From Endomychus coccineus (Eukaryota > Arthropoda > Insecta > Coleoptera > Endomychidae), in NCBI GenBank assembly GCA_958510875.1, contig OY294068.1, positions 164,770,388 to 164,834,387 of the forward strand: DNA of 64,000 nucleotides, in the 5' to 3' direction. The notes under the pieces are model-generated. The model did no database searches, was not told the DNA's origin, and saw only the letters and a program-made list of their open reading frames with translations. Positions 37,173-47,742 of the stretch are shown here, piece after piece (positions within the stretch are counted from its first letter, which is position 1; every line of letters starts with the position of its first letter). Position numbers and translations under genes: made by a program.

Positions 37173-37450
37173 AAACACATTGACTGTTCGTGCACCTTAG
37201 GCGGCTAATGAACACTCTTGAGTGGGTCCCCCTCCCCCCCCCCTCAACGTTATGTGATGAAGGCTGCAAAGGGCTTCAGCCTATGCATAAGAAATCTCAT
37301 CCGTTCTTCCTTCGTTATCAAAACACATTGACTGTTCGTGCACCTTAGGCGGCTAATGAATATTCCTGAGTGCCCCCCCCCCTCAAACTATGTGATCAAG
37401 GCTGCATAGGGCTCCAGCCTATGCATAACGAACCTCATTTGTTCTCCCTT
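37173..37450. repeat. Tandem pair of LINE-tail-like units
   Basis: Two direct copies of about 145 bp share AAACACATTGACTGTTCGTG, CACCTTAGGCGGCTAATGAA, a C-run of 7-11, and GGCTGCA-AGGGC-TCAGCCTATGCATAA. The second ends in TAATGATAATAATAG. The block from ATGAACACTCTTGAGTGGG onward also occurs inverted at about 3020-3130, at the 3' end of the antisense LINE there. It is probably a 3' UTR relic. Confidence 0.7.
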
Positions 37451-39575
37451 CATTAATGATAATAATAGCTCATGGTTATGTTATAGGAAAGGGTCATGGA
37501 CTCACTTGAACGAGACTTTTCCTTCTACAAGTATCAAGAATAGTCTAAGCTCATTTTTCAAACCAAAACTTGAACATTTTATTTATTGTTGAGTCTGTAT
37601 TTTAAACTGTTCGTCCATCTATGAAATTACAATGAATTGTTTCTATTAGAGTAAGTGACACTTGGCTAGTGTTCTGCAATATTTTCACGTTTTATTTCAG
37701 ACTCAGAGGTTAAGAAATGGAGTGTATTTTAATATCGATCTGACAGGAAGATAAAAATACGTGTAGTTCTTGTTTGTCTTCGTGAAATGTACGACACGCT
37801 ATCGAAATGGACCGTGCCAACTAAGTCAACTTTGACGTCAATATATTAATGCAACCATATTATGACGTCATCATTTGCTTATGCAATTAAACGCCGACAC
37901 TCATTTAATTTTTCTATCTTTCATCTTTCGAAACTAGCCCCGACACAAATTTTATTTCCAGTTTCCTAGTTTAATAAAAGATTGATGGACATCTGTGAAA
38001 TAATGTATACAAGTATCTGGTATCATTTGCAATCAATTTGATGGCGATATTAGTAAGAAAATGAACCAATGTTGCTGATAGTAATGGAAATAATATTCTA
38101 TTGTTCAACAGATGAGTCTTATTACAGGACAATCATAAAAAATGAATTGAAGAAAATGCCTAATATGGCAATATGGCATGAGAAGAATTTCAAAAATTTC
38201 CTTCGCTCTGATTCAACATAGGAACAGTGGACGCCAATTAGCTCTCAGTTTATTGCAAATCTAGTCCACTTTCAAAGAGTACATTGTCACTTTTTCTGAA
38301 ACATAGGTCCGGAGTTCTGCCGAAGTCGGAAACTTAGATTAGTGGTGACTCACAAAGTTGTTATCTCATTAATCACTTTATGCTATACCTTACATCTGAT
38401 CTATTGTTTCGTATTCATTAGAATATCGTCTTCGTTACGACAACAATTGATTATTTTGAATTGATTTACATTTCTACATATTATCCCAATCTATATTTTA
38501 ATATTCAATAATATCTGTAATCAGCAATAGAAATGAATTATCATTAACGAGAAGAATTTTATTATTATTATTACTGTAGTGCTATCCAGCATTTTTTCAC
38601 GACGACTATACTGTGGAAGAAGAACTATTGATTATTTCTGCATATTTGCAAACAAATCAGAATTGAAACCTTGAGTTCACATTGATTCATAACCTTCACT
38701 CCTAGTAGTAAGTGGAAGTGTCTCGAACAAAAAACATGACTGTGCCTAGGTTTTATTTATAAAATGTAGGAATGTGAATTATTCTTCTAATCACAAGTGT
38801 CACAAGACAGGTTGCATGTAAACGTGTTGCTCGATGCCGAATTAAGCCGGACATCTTGCCAATTGTCTATAGTTAGACTAGCCATACTATAGTTAGTACA
38901 CGAATTTCACAATCAGCTGTTCAATTTCGCCACCCTTAATTTTGTTTGGCAACTTATGACGTCAGATCATTCTCATCAAAATATTTGTTGAAGATAAAGT
39001 GTTTGAAATTTGAATACTGAAATTACCTATAAAATGAACACAAGTATATGAACAGCTGAGATTTGAGCTTTACAGATTTGTATTTTATTTATTCCATTTT
39101 ATTTTATTAATACACCCAACATAAAGCAAGAAGTTGATTTATGTTCATGAACTGACAAATATACTCTATGTACAGGATGAATCATTGATATGGGAAAGCT
39201 CGATTGCACGTACGCCGTTGATGATATCGAAATAAACCAAATGGAACTGAAAACAGGAGGTCAAAGTGCATTTTGCGAAGTTATTTTTCTATGTATAGGG
39301 TGTACCATTTTTGCAGAGTAGCCTTAATCATATTGTTTTATAAGCACTCCCTGTATATCTTAATACATTTGAATTTGCTCTTTTCGATACTTTATAAATC
39401 CGTGTGGTTTTTGTAATTCGCTTCAACCGTTCAAAAGTTTTTTTGTTTAAATTAATACGACTGCACGCTTATGTGTAGGAATATTATCTAGTGGTAATAG
39501 TCCAGACATTTAAAGAATTTTTTCTCCGAATTCCGGCAAGCTCTTATTTTGATCTATTCTTATGTGTTTTGACGC

Positions 39576-40120
39576 GCTGAACATGATGGTGTAGTTTAAT
39601 TTGGATTAACCCTGTGCTCGAAAAACTATGACCATTTTTCAATTTTTTGCGTTTTGAGGGAAAAATATGGGTTGTATGGAAAAATGTGGAACAAAAGTTG
39701 TTGGAAAAAATCACGCGATTTTTGGTTCTGGTCCGTATTTGTTGCGCGGTTGTGGGCCCATTTAATGTGTTCCTTAGCACATTGAAAAATTGAGTTTGTT
39801 TTAGAAAGTTTTTGTTTTTTCATATTCTGTGACGGTGAAAACATAGTATTTTTATTCCTCTTTTATCTGATTTTTGGTATTCCAACCTACCACCTCATTT
39901 TTAGCGCCAAAATCGGCAATTTTTAAGAATCCGTATTTTGCAAATTTCAGACGAAATACTTACCTATGTTATCGCTCTAATTATCATATTTTCATACAAC
40001 CCCTAGTTTTCTCTCAAAACGAAAGAAATCGAAAAATTGACATATCTTGGGTCCAAAAAATTACCATAGTTTTTCGAACACAAGGTTAATCCAAATTTAA
40101 ACTACAGCATCGTATTCAGT
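39576..40120. mobile_element. Foldback element, about 545 bp
   Basis: The ends GCTGAACATGATGGTGTAG and CTACAGCATCGTATTCAG are inverted copies. The arms go on with TTGGATTAACC-TGTG-TCGAAAAACTATG and TTTGAGGGAAAA-ATA-GGGTTGTATG on both sides. The centre is AT-rich. It directly abuts the Penelope fragment at 40121. Confidence 0.75.
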
Positions 40121-40439
40121 ATTCTCAATTTAATGAGTTTTTCACACGAAATAGTGGATTAGCTATGAGATTTTCTTTAAGTCCTCTTTTGGCTGATATT
40201 TTCACGTCTTATATTGAAGAAACTATAATGAGTTCCTCTCTAGCTAAAAAACATATTCATTGATGGTTTAGATATGTGAATGATGTTTCAGCCTTCTTCA
40301 AAGGTAAGTCACGACAATTAGATATTCCCTTCATCAATAACATGTATCCTAACATTAAGTTCACTTTAGAAAGTGAGAAAGATAACAAAATCAATTTCCT
40401 AGACCCTACCCTTATGCACCATAATCATTCATTGATTGT
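40121..40439 (+). mobile_element. Penelope-like retroelement fragment (RT domain)
   Basis: The + strand reads FNEFFTRNSGLAMRFSLSPL, LADIFTSYIEETIMSSSLA, then FRYVNDVSAFFKGKSRQLDI, FINNMYPNIKFTLE, and KDNKINFLDPTLMHH. This is the GLPMGxPLSPxLADIFM ... RYVDDxF ... HPNIKFTxE ... INFLDxT order of Penelope RTs. The catalytic YVDD has become YVND, and a TGA interrupts just before the FRYVND block, so it is inactive. It is squeezed between two foldback elements. Confidence 0.8.
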
Positions 40440-41043
40440 ATTGTGATGTGACTAACTTAGATCATTTACATGACTAAGACTAAACTACATCTACAAATAA
40501 GTTATTAATATTCAAAACAATTGCTGAAAATGACCATAGCCTACTGCAACGCATGCATCAATTTGCCCTAACATCGATTGACGAACTTTTTCGAATATAC
40601 CTTATGTTTAATTAATGATGGCACATGATAATATCCTATTCTTTAGATCTTGTTCGTTTTGAACTGGGATTTTGTAAACTAGTGAGTTCAAGTAATCCAA
40701 AAGATTCAAATCAGGTGATCTTGGAGGTCAGGCTTGCAGTCACGCTCTTACTGTCCAACTATTAGGGTAATTCTCATTCAGAAATCGGCACACAACCAAA
40801 CTAAAGTGTAGTCCAAAATGAACAGGATCTAAGAAACAGGATATTTGAATCATGTGCCATCATTAATTATGCATAAGGTGTATTCGAAAGAGTTCGTCAA
40901 TCGATGTTAAGGCGAATTGATGCATGCGTTGCAGTAGGCGGTGATCATTTTCAGCAATATTATTATTGTAAATATTATAAACTTATTTGTAGAAGTAGTG
41001 AAGTTTTAGTCGTGTAAATGATCTGAATCAGTCATATCACAAT
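40440..41043. mobile_element. Foldback element, about 600 bp
   Basis: The ends ATTGTGATGTGACT and AGTCATATCACAAT are inverted copies. The arms share GATCATTTACA-GACTAA, TACAAATAAGTT, TGCTGAAAATGA, TACTGCAACGCATGCATCAA and TCGATTGACGAACT. The arms are about 220 bp with a 150-bp centre. No coding capacity. Confidence 0.82.
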
Positions 41044-42880
41044 AAAATTAATAAAAGATACATTTTCTAACTTATTTTTCAAAGCTTAACTTACAAAATT
41101 CCACACAGGTTTAAATTTAAACCCGTTTTTTCCAAAACTGCGACTTCCATCTACAAATACTACGAGTACCTTTTGTATGTAATATTGAATGTAGAATAAG
41201 ATTGTTCAGTCAAAAATTACATACAGTGTGACACAAGAAAGTTCCCAGCATTCCGAATTTCGTCAAATTGCCATGTAATTCAACAAAAATATAATCAAAA
41301 AATGAGATACAATTTTTTTTGAAAGCCCTGTATCTCAAGAACCAAACCGTCACGGACCCATGCTTATATGAACTTTTTATCTTAAAAATAGTTAAAGATT
41401 TCCGCTTCCAAGTTTGTACAATTACTTAATAAACATCCTGTATATAAACATAGTACCTACTTGAGGTTCAAACATGCTACTGCTGCTTAGATGTCGAAAT
41501 TGATTATATTTTATTTAACATTTCAAATTTTTGAATAGTATTTTTCGATATTGATCTTGTGTAGAATTGAAACATAGAACACGATTCGATTAGCTAATTA
41601 ATAAACTACATGCATTCCAACATTCCATATTGCCGCAATTTCAACTCGTGTAATAATGTGTACGTACATTCTTACAACTGAATTTTGATTGTTGATCCCA
41701 AATAGCATCGTAAATTCAAGACGCGCCAATTGTAACTAATTCTGGAGGAAAAATGCTTACATTCCACCTGTACCAGTCAATAAAATCATAACTCTTCCCA
41801 CTCAACTTACCTCATGAATTATTTTTATAGCAACACTGTTGACATCCAATGTTCAGCCTATAAATGTTCCGTAATGTTATTCTATGAAAATATACTTAAA
41901 CTTGATGGTCAAGGTATCGACGTAACAACTGGCATGAAGTCATAACGTAAATGGGGCATTTAGACGCCGACCTGAAAAAAATATCGTCAAGGTAATTATC
42001 TCACCTCGGCTGAAGAGTATACAAAACTTATTTATATCCTTTCAATCTTATTTACTTTCATCTAAATGAATCTTTATATTTTATAGAGTTTTGAAATGCA
42101 GAAAAACGTTGTCAGTATTCCATGATATTACTGTTCCCCTATAAAATTGGCACTTTTATCGTGACCATAAAATCTTGATGGTAATTCGTGTCAAATTACA
42201 AAATGAAACAACTGTCGAAAAATTTCCACTATAATAGTGTAATAAAAAACTATAAAAGAACATAGTGTGGCTGGCGCGTTCCGTCAACGATGTGATCATA
42301 CAATTTATAGTCGAGGAAATATAACATTTTAGGTCCAAAATTTTTCCAGTAGGATCTACCGAAATGCGGTTTTTGCATCTGATTCCTTGATGCACTTACT
42401 CCATTTGCTCGATATTTAAATCTTATACATATGAGAAACTGCATTTCAGCATCGAAAAAACGCATTTTTTCATGTGCAATTTTTGAAGCAAATAAAAAAA
42501 AATCATTATTCGGTATTACATTGTGAGAATCGACCCAAATTTGTTGGTTGGAGGTTTTTGGGCTAAACACGAATATGATGTCAGTAAAACCACATAATAT
42601 ACCTGGGGACCAGGAAGTCCACGAGGTTTTCTCGAAAGTTGCTCGGAAATTGAACCTAAATATTCAGTCGATAATTTTGGAGTTTGCTGAATACGATTCT
42701 GATATCGAAAAGATTCCACAATATACCTGGAGGCCAGGGTGTCTTGGTTGTCTAGGTCATCTGTTGGACAGGTGGGTCAGTTTTAAATGAAATTATGATT
42801 TTGAAAGTTTTAAAAGAAATAAATTCAATTGGTTGTACGTTTTTATTGCCTTCATACCCTCTATATACAATCGAGCCTAT

Positions 42881-43111
42881 TTAGTATAGTTGAAATGCCC
42901 GGTAATATGGGAAAATGGCAACGTACGCTCCAATGACTCCAGATGAAGGTCCCAATCTCCTCCTTTTTTCTGCATGAATTGATTCCTTCACAAGAAAAAT
43001 CATTCGGCAATACTGAACCCATAACTTAGTCGTTGGATTTTCATTTTCTAGATATTGCAATTCCTTTTCAAAATCCGCTAATAACAAATATTCAATATTA
43101 TCTGGTGTCAA
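42881..43111 (-). pseudogene. Fragment of a repeat-encoded protein (W-x-Q-Y type), antisense
   Basis: The ORF reads TPDNIEYLLLADFEKELQYL, NPTTKLWVQYCRMIFLVKES, IHAEKRRRLGP, then IFPYYRAFQLY. The pattern S/T-x-LWxQYxxxxxxxKxFIxAER followed by FxxxxHxxYA recalls proteins of unknown function spread as repeats in insect and cnidarian genomes. That match is from memory. There is no start context or downstream extension. It sits between the outer arm and the nested element. Confidence 0.35.
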
Positions 43112-43254
43112 GAATGATTGATTTTTCTATAAGTTAACATTTGCTTGGAAATTTGCATTTTTTTCTTCAATTCTAGCACACTTTTTGAAGTGAAAACTTC
43201 TTATGGCGCGTTGGGCACTTTTGTGGGAGAGCATTTTCAGCCGTTCTCGCGACA

Positions 43255-43470
43255 GATGAGATTTTACACAGATATACTCCGCGTGTATTCTTATAATATA
43301 TGTATACTATACGCGCTCTTTGCATGGGCATTCGTTCGTGCTCTCGCGACAGACGAGATTACATACCTATATGTATACTCAGAGTGTATAGGTATGCGAG
43401 AGCGCTGCATGCTATACGCAGTCTTTGCATGGGCATTCGTTCGTGCCCTCGCGACAGACGAGATTGAGAG
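43255..43470. repeat. Tandem repeat, period about 107 bp
   Basis: TTTGCATGGGCATTCGTTCG with TGCTCTCGCGACAGACGAGATT occurs twice at 107-bp spacing, and a partial third copy (CTCGCGACAGATGAGATT) starts the block inside the left arm. It means the arm end was amplified inward. Confidence 0.85.
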
Positions 43471-43705
43471 TTTTTTTATATTTATTTTATAAATGAATAT
43501 TAAACGGAAAATTTAGTTATTTAAATATTTCATTTGACTTGTGTTGCTGCTATGGTATTGTGTTAAAAAAACAAATCTAAAGTGTAAATAGAATTAATAA
43601 AAACATTGTTGTAGTGCAATAATGCAGTATTCACAAGATATATAAATAGATTTAAATCAAAATTGTTCATTTCATACTTTAGTTACCATAGACCTATTGT
43701 TTCAG

Positions 43706-43794
43706 TTTTAGAATTTGATGAAAATCCTGATAATAATGATGAAAATGCTGATAATGATGATGTAAGAGTTGTTGAAATTATGGATGAGAATTGA
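43706..43794 (+). pseudogene. Acidic 3'-terminal exon-like piece
   Basis: After TATTGTTTCAG the reading LEFDENPDNNDENADNDD with VRVVEIMDEN is open to TGA. It enters with one base to complete a codon. The frame is asparagine/aspartate-rich and lies inside a palindromic element without other coding parts. AATAAAACC follows about 45 bases downstream. It looks like the last exon of a lost transposon gene. A similar piece in the same phase is at 60846-60906. Confidence 0.4.
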
Positions 43795-44439
43795 TAAATT
43801 TTGTATTTACTATTTACTAATATTTACTCATTTAAATAAAACCACTTCCTTCGAATATAGTTTCTATATTATTATACTTCATGTCTATTCAAAAAGTGCC
43901 CACATTGCTTTGATAAACTTGATTTTTTATGAACAATTTCTCATGTCGCGAGCGCACCTAAAAATGCTCACCCAAAAAAGTGCCCAACGCTCCATAAGTT
44001 CAAGTTTTCACTTCTGCCTGCACTCCCGGAGTGCGCTGACTTTTTTTTACTAGTGCTAAACGCACAAGTGTATGAACTCGTAAAGCTAGAGCATACTGGG
44101 TTCCCTTTGGAATATTTTAATCGTATTTATTTATATCCAGACGATAATAGTTCTGCAATTCCGCTATCTTTCATCATGACTCGACGTTTAATTTGAATTT
44201 CCCAAAAAATCAACGGAATTTCCATCAGCGTGTTCACGAACTTACGCACTCCTGAATAATAAGATTTAATGCGTTTTAATGAACACTTAATTACCTGTCC
44301 ATCGATTCTTATCATATTTTATTATATCGCGTATATGTAAATTCATCATCTTCATCGTACAACCAATTTTATTTATGAAAACTCATTCACCTGTTCTAGA
44401 GATGACCGAAACAACCACGACACTTCGGCCTGCAGGTAT

Positions 44440-44930
44440 ATTGTGGATTTTTTTAAATATCAGAATTGTGTTCAGCGACCTCGAAAACCCTCGAGTAAAT
44501 ATCTCCATTCAATTTACGAGCAAATTTCGGAAAAACCTCGTAGATGATCCTCACAACCAGGATTTCCTGGTTCACAGGTAAATCATATGGATTTTTCGAC
44601 ATCATATTTGTGATCAGCGACCCCAAAATTCTCTGAGTAATCGAATGTATTACATTTACATAAAAACTCGCGTAAATGTCCAGGGGACGACCTAGACAAC
44701 CAGGCCACTCTGGCCTCCAGGTGTATTATGGAACTTTTTGAAAACCAGAATCGTGTTCAGCGACCTCAAGAACCACCGAGTAAGCATTTTCTTTCAATTT
44801 CCAAGCTAATTGCGAGAAAACCTAGTGGATGGCCCTCACAACCAAGAGTTCCTGGTCCCCAGGTACATTATATGGTTTTTCTATCATATTCGTGTTTTGA
44901 GACCCCAAAAACCTCTGAGTATCAAATTTG
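44440..44930. repeat. Four tandem units of about 141 bp
   Basis: The anchor GTGTTCAGCGACCTCGAAAA with CCCTCGAGTAA recurs near 44469, 44609, 44753 and 44893 (spacing 140, 144, 140). Each unit also carries CAGGA-TTCCTGGT-C-CAGGT, a short palindrome. The left arm at 42560-42790 has inverted copies of the last units. Confidence 0.8.
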
Positions 44931-45424
44931 AGTAGAATTCCACAATGTATTACCTAATGAATAGTTTTTTTATTTGCTTCAAAAAATGCATTTTTTCGAT
45001 GCAGAAGTGCAGTTTGTCATTTGTGAAGAATTTAAAAAGTGAGCAAATGGAGGAGGAAATGCATCAAGGAATCGGATGCAAAAACTCGCATCTCGATTCA
45101 TCTTACTGCACAGGTTTTTGGACCTTTGGCCTATTTTTGTGTTAATTTCTCTCGACTACTCGTCATGGTCCCACTTACGCGGTGGTTATTTCAAATGTAT
45201 TTTTACTGTATAATAAAAATTACAGCTTACAACCATGATACTAGGTTGATAAAAAAATGGGTATCCAAACAGAACACGGTCACACGAAGCCACTATCTCT
45301 CCATAAACTCATAATCAGAAAGGTAACTGAATACAAAGCTCGACCGAGCGAATTCATCTAGCCACTAATCCGTATCTGATATTGGGAACATTTGGCGTTT
45401 CACGGCTGATAAACTTATGGCAGT

Positions 45425-45605
45425 TCGAATCATCAATCAATCAATCAAAACGGGGGGACCTATACCGCTTGATTGGGTCCATTGTGCGCCCTCAATACAA
45501 GAATAAGTGCAGCAGGCCTATGACAGCCCCGTAGGCTCAGATTTCGCAGGGACTGATATCTCTTATAGCTCCAAGCGGCATATGTATTCTGCCGAGGTGT
45601 TGTAG
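45425..45605 (-). mobile_element. LINE 3' end, antisense, copy 2
   Basis: Matches 31660-31840: TGATTGGGTCCATTGTGCGC, GACTGATATCTCT and TGCCGAGGTGTTGTAGCCT. On the minus strand it ends in a (TTGA)n tail (45431-45450). Only the last part of the coding region and the 3' UTR remain. Confidence 0.7.
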
Positions 45606-47277
45606 CCTGAAAAAAGCCAGTGCTGAACATTCTACTAGGATATGATTATGCCCAACTTATTGAATCTTATGGAAAAGGGTACAATCATTGAAAATTAGTA
45701 GCCTAAATAAAATAAATGAATTTGTTCTCTTAAGCACCGAAATAACACCACTCTTTTTGGAAATTATAATGTTTTCTATTTTTTACGGCCGCCAACTAGA
45801 CTTTGTCTAGTGATCTCTACAGAAATGAAGCTTCCAAATGCGTGAAGTAAAATCAAATTGATAAACCGAAAGAGGTGATGAATCTCTTGGAAATTAAAGA
45901 TCAAAAACATACAGATTGAATCAGAACGAGCGGTGTAGGGGATTATTGTGAGAGTATGAGAGAGCCATACACATCGTATTGTTAATAAGATGAACAGAAG
46001 AAGAACATGTATTCTACTATAAGTAAATGGAAGTCTGTATTGCACAGATCGAATTGTTAGTTAATGAGAATTAGAGATGGATTGTTATTCAGCGATCTGT
46101 TATTATTCAACAACTGTTGTTTCATAAATGCAAATTTGTCTAATATCAAATAGTAACTGCTATTCTGTACCTCTCATTGAATGAGTTATCCTAACATTTG
46201 AGATAGTAATAGCAGTAATAGTACTTGGTATTATGATTATAGTATTTATATTTAGAAATAACAGTTTTGCTAATTTATAGTAAAAATAATGGCCTTGTGT
46301 CGATAGTTAAGGGGTACTGACATGCGCCGTATGAATCACGCCCATTTTATTTCAGATTGGCGATACATGCTATTCTCATCTGCGTCGATTCTTTATCGCA
46401 CTTATTAACTGGGAATACACCGGACTATTTGACTCAATCTGTATACGTAAGAAATTAAGCTTATAAGGTTTCTCCAAATTTGTAGAAACAGTCATGAAGT
46501 AGTTTTCAACCTCACTCTTTGGAGACGAATGACTTGGCAAGGTATTTAAGGTCATGTTTATATACAGAACTGTCCTAACTTTTACTTCTCTTACACTATA
46601 CGTAGTGGGTATAAGAGGAGAACATACTGTAATCGAGGCAAAAAAAAAATTCGGGTTTATAAATATACACCTATTACACGCATACAATGAGCCTGAAGAA
46701 GTGTCCGTAATTGCAATTTCAAGATTCAAGTGATGTCATCAATAAAACGTCACAGTTTATTTTTTGTTGTGACAACAAAGTTATATGATGGTGTGAATAA
46801 TTTCGGCAGTAAACCTGACAGCAGGCGTCAGTATAAAACATAGAGTTGTAAAATACAATATGTAGACCATTTGAGCAAAATTTCAATGTAACGTAGAGTA
46901 TAATTTAACGTCTTTTATTTCCAATGTATTTTCTGTTCCCACAATGACACACTTACATTCGACCTGAAGCGAAAAAATTGTGCAAGCAAAAGTAAGGGAA
47001 GTCAGTGACCAATTGATCATAAGGTTTTATCAAGGTATCACCTCCTGGAAGCATCGATATAACCCAGATAATATTTGAAAACGTTTTCACTTTATGATAG
47101 GTACATATGTATAACAAAGGGATATTTTATACTGGGCGAAGAGAAACTGCCATTGTGACACGGTTTCAACATATATATCTACAAAATATTTTTAAATGTT
47201 TGATAAATATTTTCATAATAATTATCATTAATTGTCATTGTGTTATTTATGAATAAATCATGTATATTCCTATTCAG

Positions 47278-47505
47278 GGTGGATCTTCCGAAAGTTTGTC
47301 AGGAAGAGAGAGAATAGCAGGAAGTGTTCCAGGATTGCTGGATACCATTTCCTGTGAATCAATGATTGATATCGCAGGAATGACGGGGGAAGAAGCTTAC
47401 GCTGTACCGAGTATACTCACTTCATGTTTCAGACATATAGAACAACATGGACTGCAAACCTTAGGCATTTTTAGAGTTAGCACATCTAAAAAAAGAATCC
47501 GTCAG
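47278..47505 (+). CDS. ARHGAP6: RhoGAP exon D (start of GAP domain, arginine finger)
   Basis: The acceptor is ATTCAG and the donor GTATGT; the exon is 76 codons, phase 0 at both ends. The first ~35 residues are linker. The RhoGAP fold then begins near the [18 protein letters not shown] helix and loop. GIFRV carries the catalytic arginine finger (codon 47473-47475, AGA), which enters the active site of the Rho GTPase and stabilises the transition state. STSKKRIRQ follows and is typical of ARHGAP6. All residues needed at this site are present, so an active GAP is expected. The frame stays open about 40 bases into the intron, so an unspliced reading would run on only briefly. Confidence 0.95.
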
Positions 47506-47591
47506 GTATGTTCTCCGAATTTGATAAAACAAATTCTGGAATGTTGAAACCAGTTTCATTCATTCTAACAATATTCTTTTATCACATATAG

Positions 47592-47742
47592 CTGAGGGAG
47601 GATTTTGATTCTGGGAAAGAGACTATTCTCACTGATGAGCAATGTCCTCATGATGTTGCAACTTTACTGAAAGAATACTTACGTGACCTGCCAGATCCGC
47701 TACTTTGCAGAGATTTATATCAAGCGTTTGTCCAAACACAAA
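47592..47742 (+). CDS. ARHGAP6: RhoGAP exon E (GTPase-binding helix)
   Basis: This exon is separated from exon D by the only short intron in the window, 86 bp, with acceptor ATATAG and donor GTGAGT. It encodes 50 residues and ends in phase 1. It continues LREDFDSG, then [19 protein letters not shown]. The lysine and arginine of LLKxxLRxLPxPLL correspond to the conserved pair (Lys122 and Arg126 in p50RhoGAP) that contacts the GTPase and positions the finger loop. Both are present. The exon ends in [12 protein letters not shown]. Confidence 0.95.

Larger units (their letters stand above)
43178..44039. mobile_element. Palindromic element nested in the 42240-45200 complex
   Basis: The left arm (43178-43260) reads AGCACACTTTTTGAAGTGAA and onward; the right arm (43940-44039) is its inverse, ending in GGAGTGCGCT. 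Shared blocks are GCGTTGGGCACTTTTTTGGG, GAGCATTTTCAG and CTCGCGACA. The interior has a tandem repeat (43255-43470) and a coding-like terminal exon (43706-43794). No transposase. Confidence 0.75.
42240..45200. mobile_element. Large inverted-repeat complex with a nested element
   Basis: The left arm 42250-42790 and the right arm 44680-45190 are inverted copies (GGTCCAAAA; GATTCCTTGATGCA; TTTGAAGCAAATAAAAAAA; CCTGG-GACCAGGA; ACCTGGAGGCCAG). The right arm extends into tandem 141-bp units (44440-44930). Nested between the arms is a second palindromic element, 43178-44039. An antisense ORF at 42881-43111 lies in the spacer. It reads as one element inserted into another. Confidence 0.7.
35013..47277. 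other. Intron C-D, 12.3 kb
   Basis: It holds foldbacks at 35894-36566, 39576-40120, 40440-41043 and the 42240-45200 complex, a Penelope fragment, and two LINE-tail repeats (37173-37450, 45425-45605). The parts 37450-39170, 41050-42240 and 45620-47277 are AT-rich without a recognisable gene. Short ORFs at 45776-46045 and 46376-46729 (minus) match nothing I know. Confidence 0.6.

Noticed and set aside
43169..43492. ORF with repeated LYALFAWAFVRALATDEI-like segments as a repeat protein
   Set aside because: The repetition is the 107-bp DNA tandem repeat inside a palindromic element; no start context or homology.
46376..46729. Antisense ORF of 117 residues
   Set aside because: No recognisable motif, no exon signals, and composition like the surrounding AT-rich DNA.
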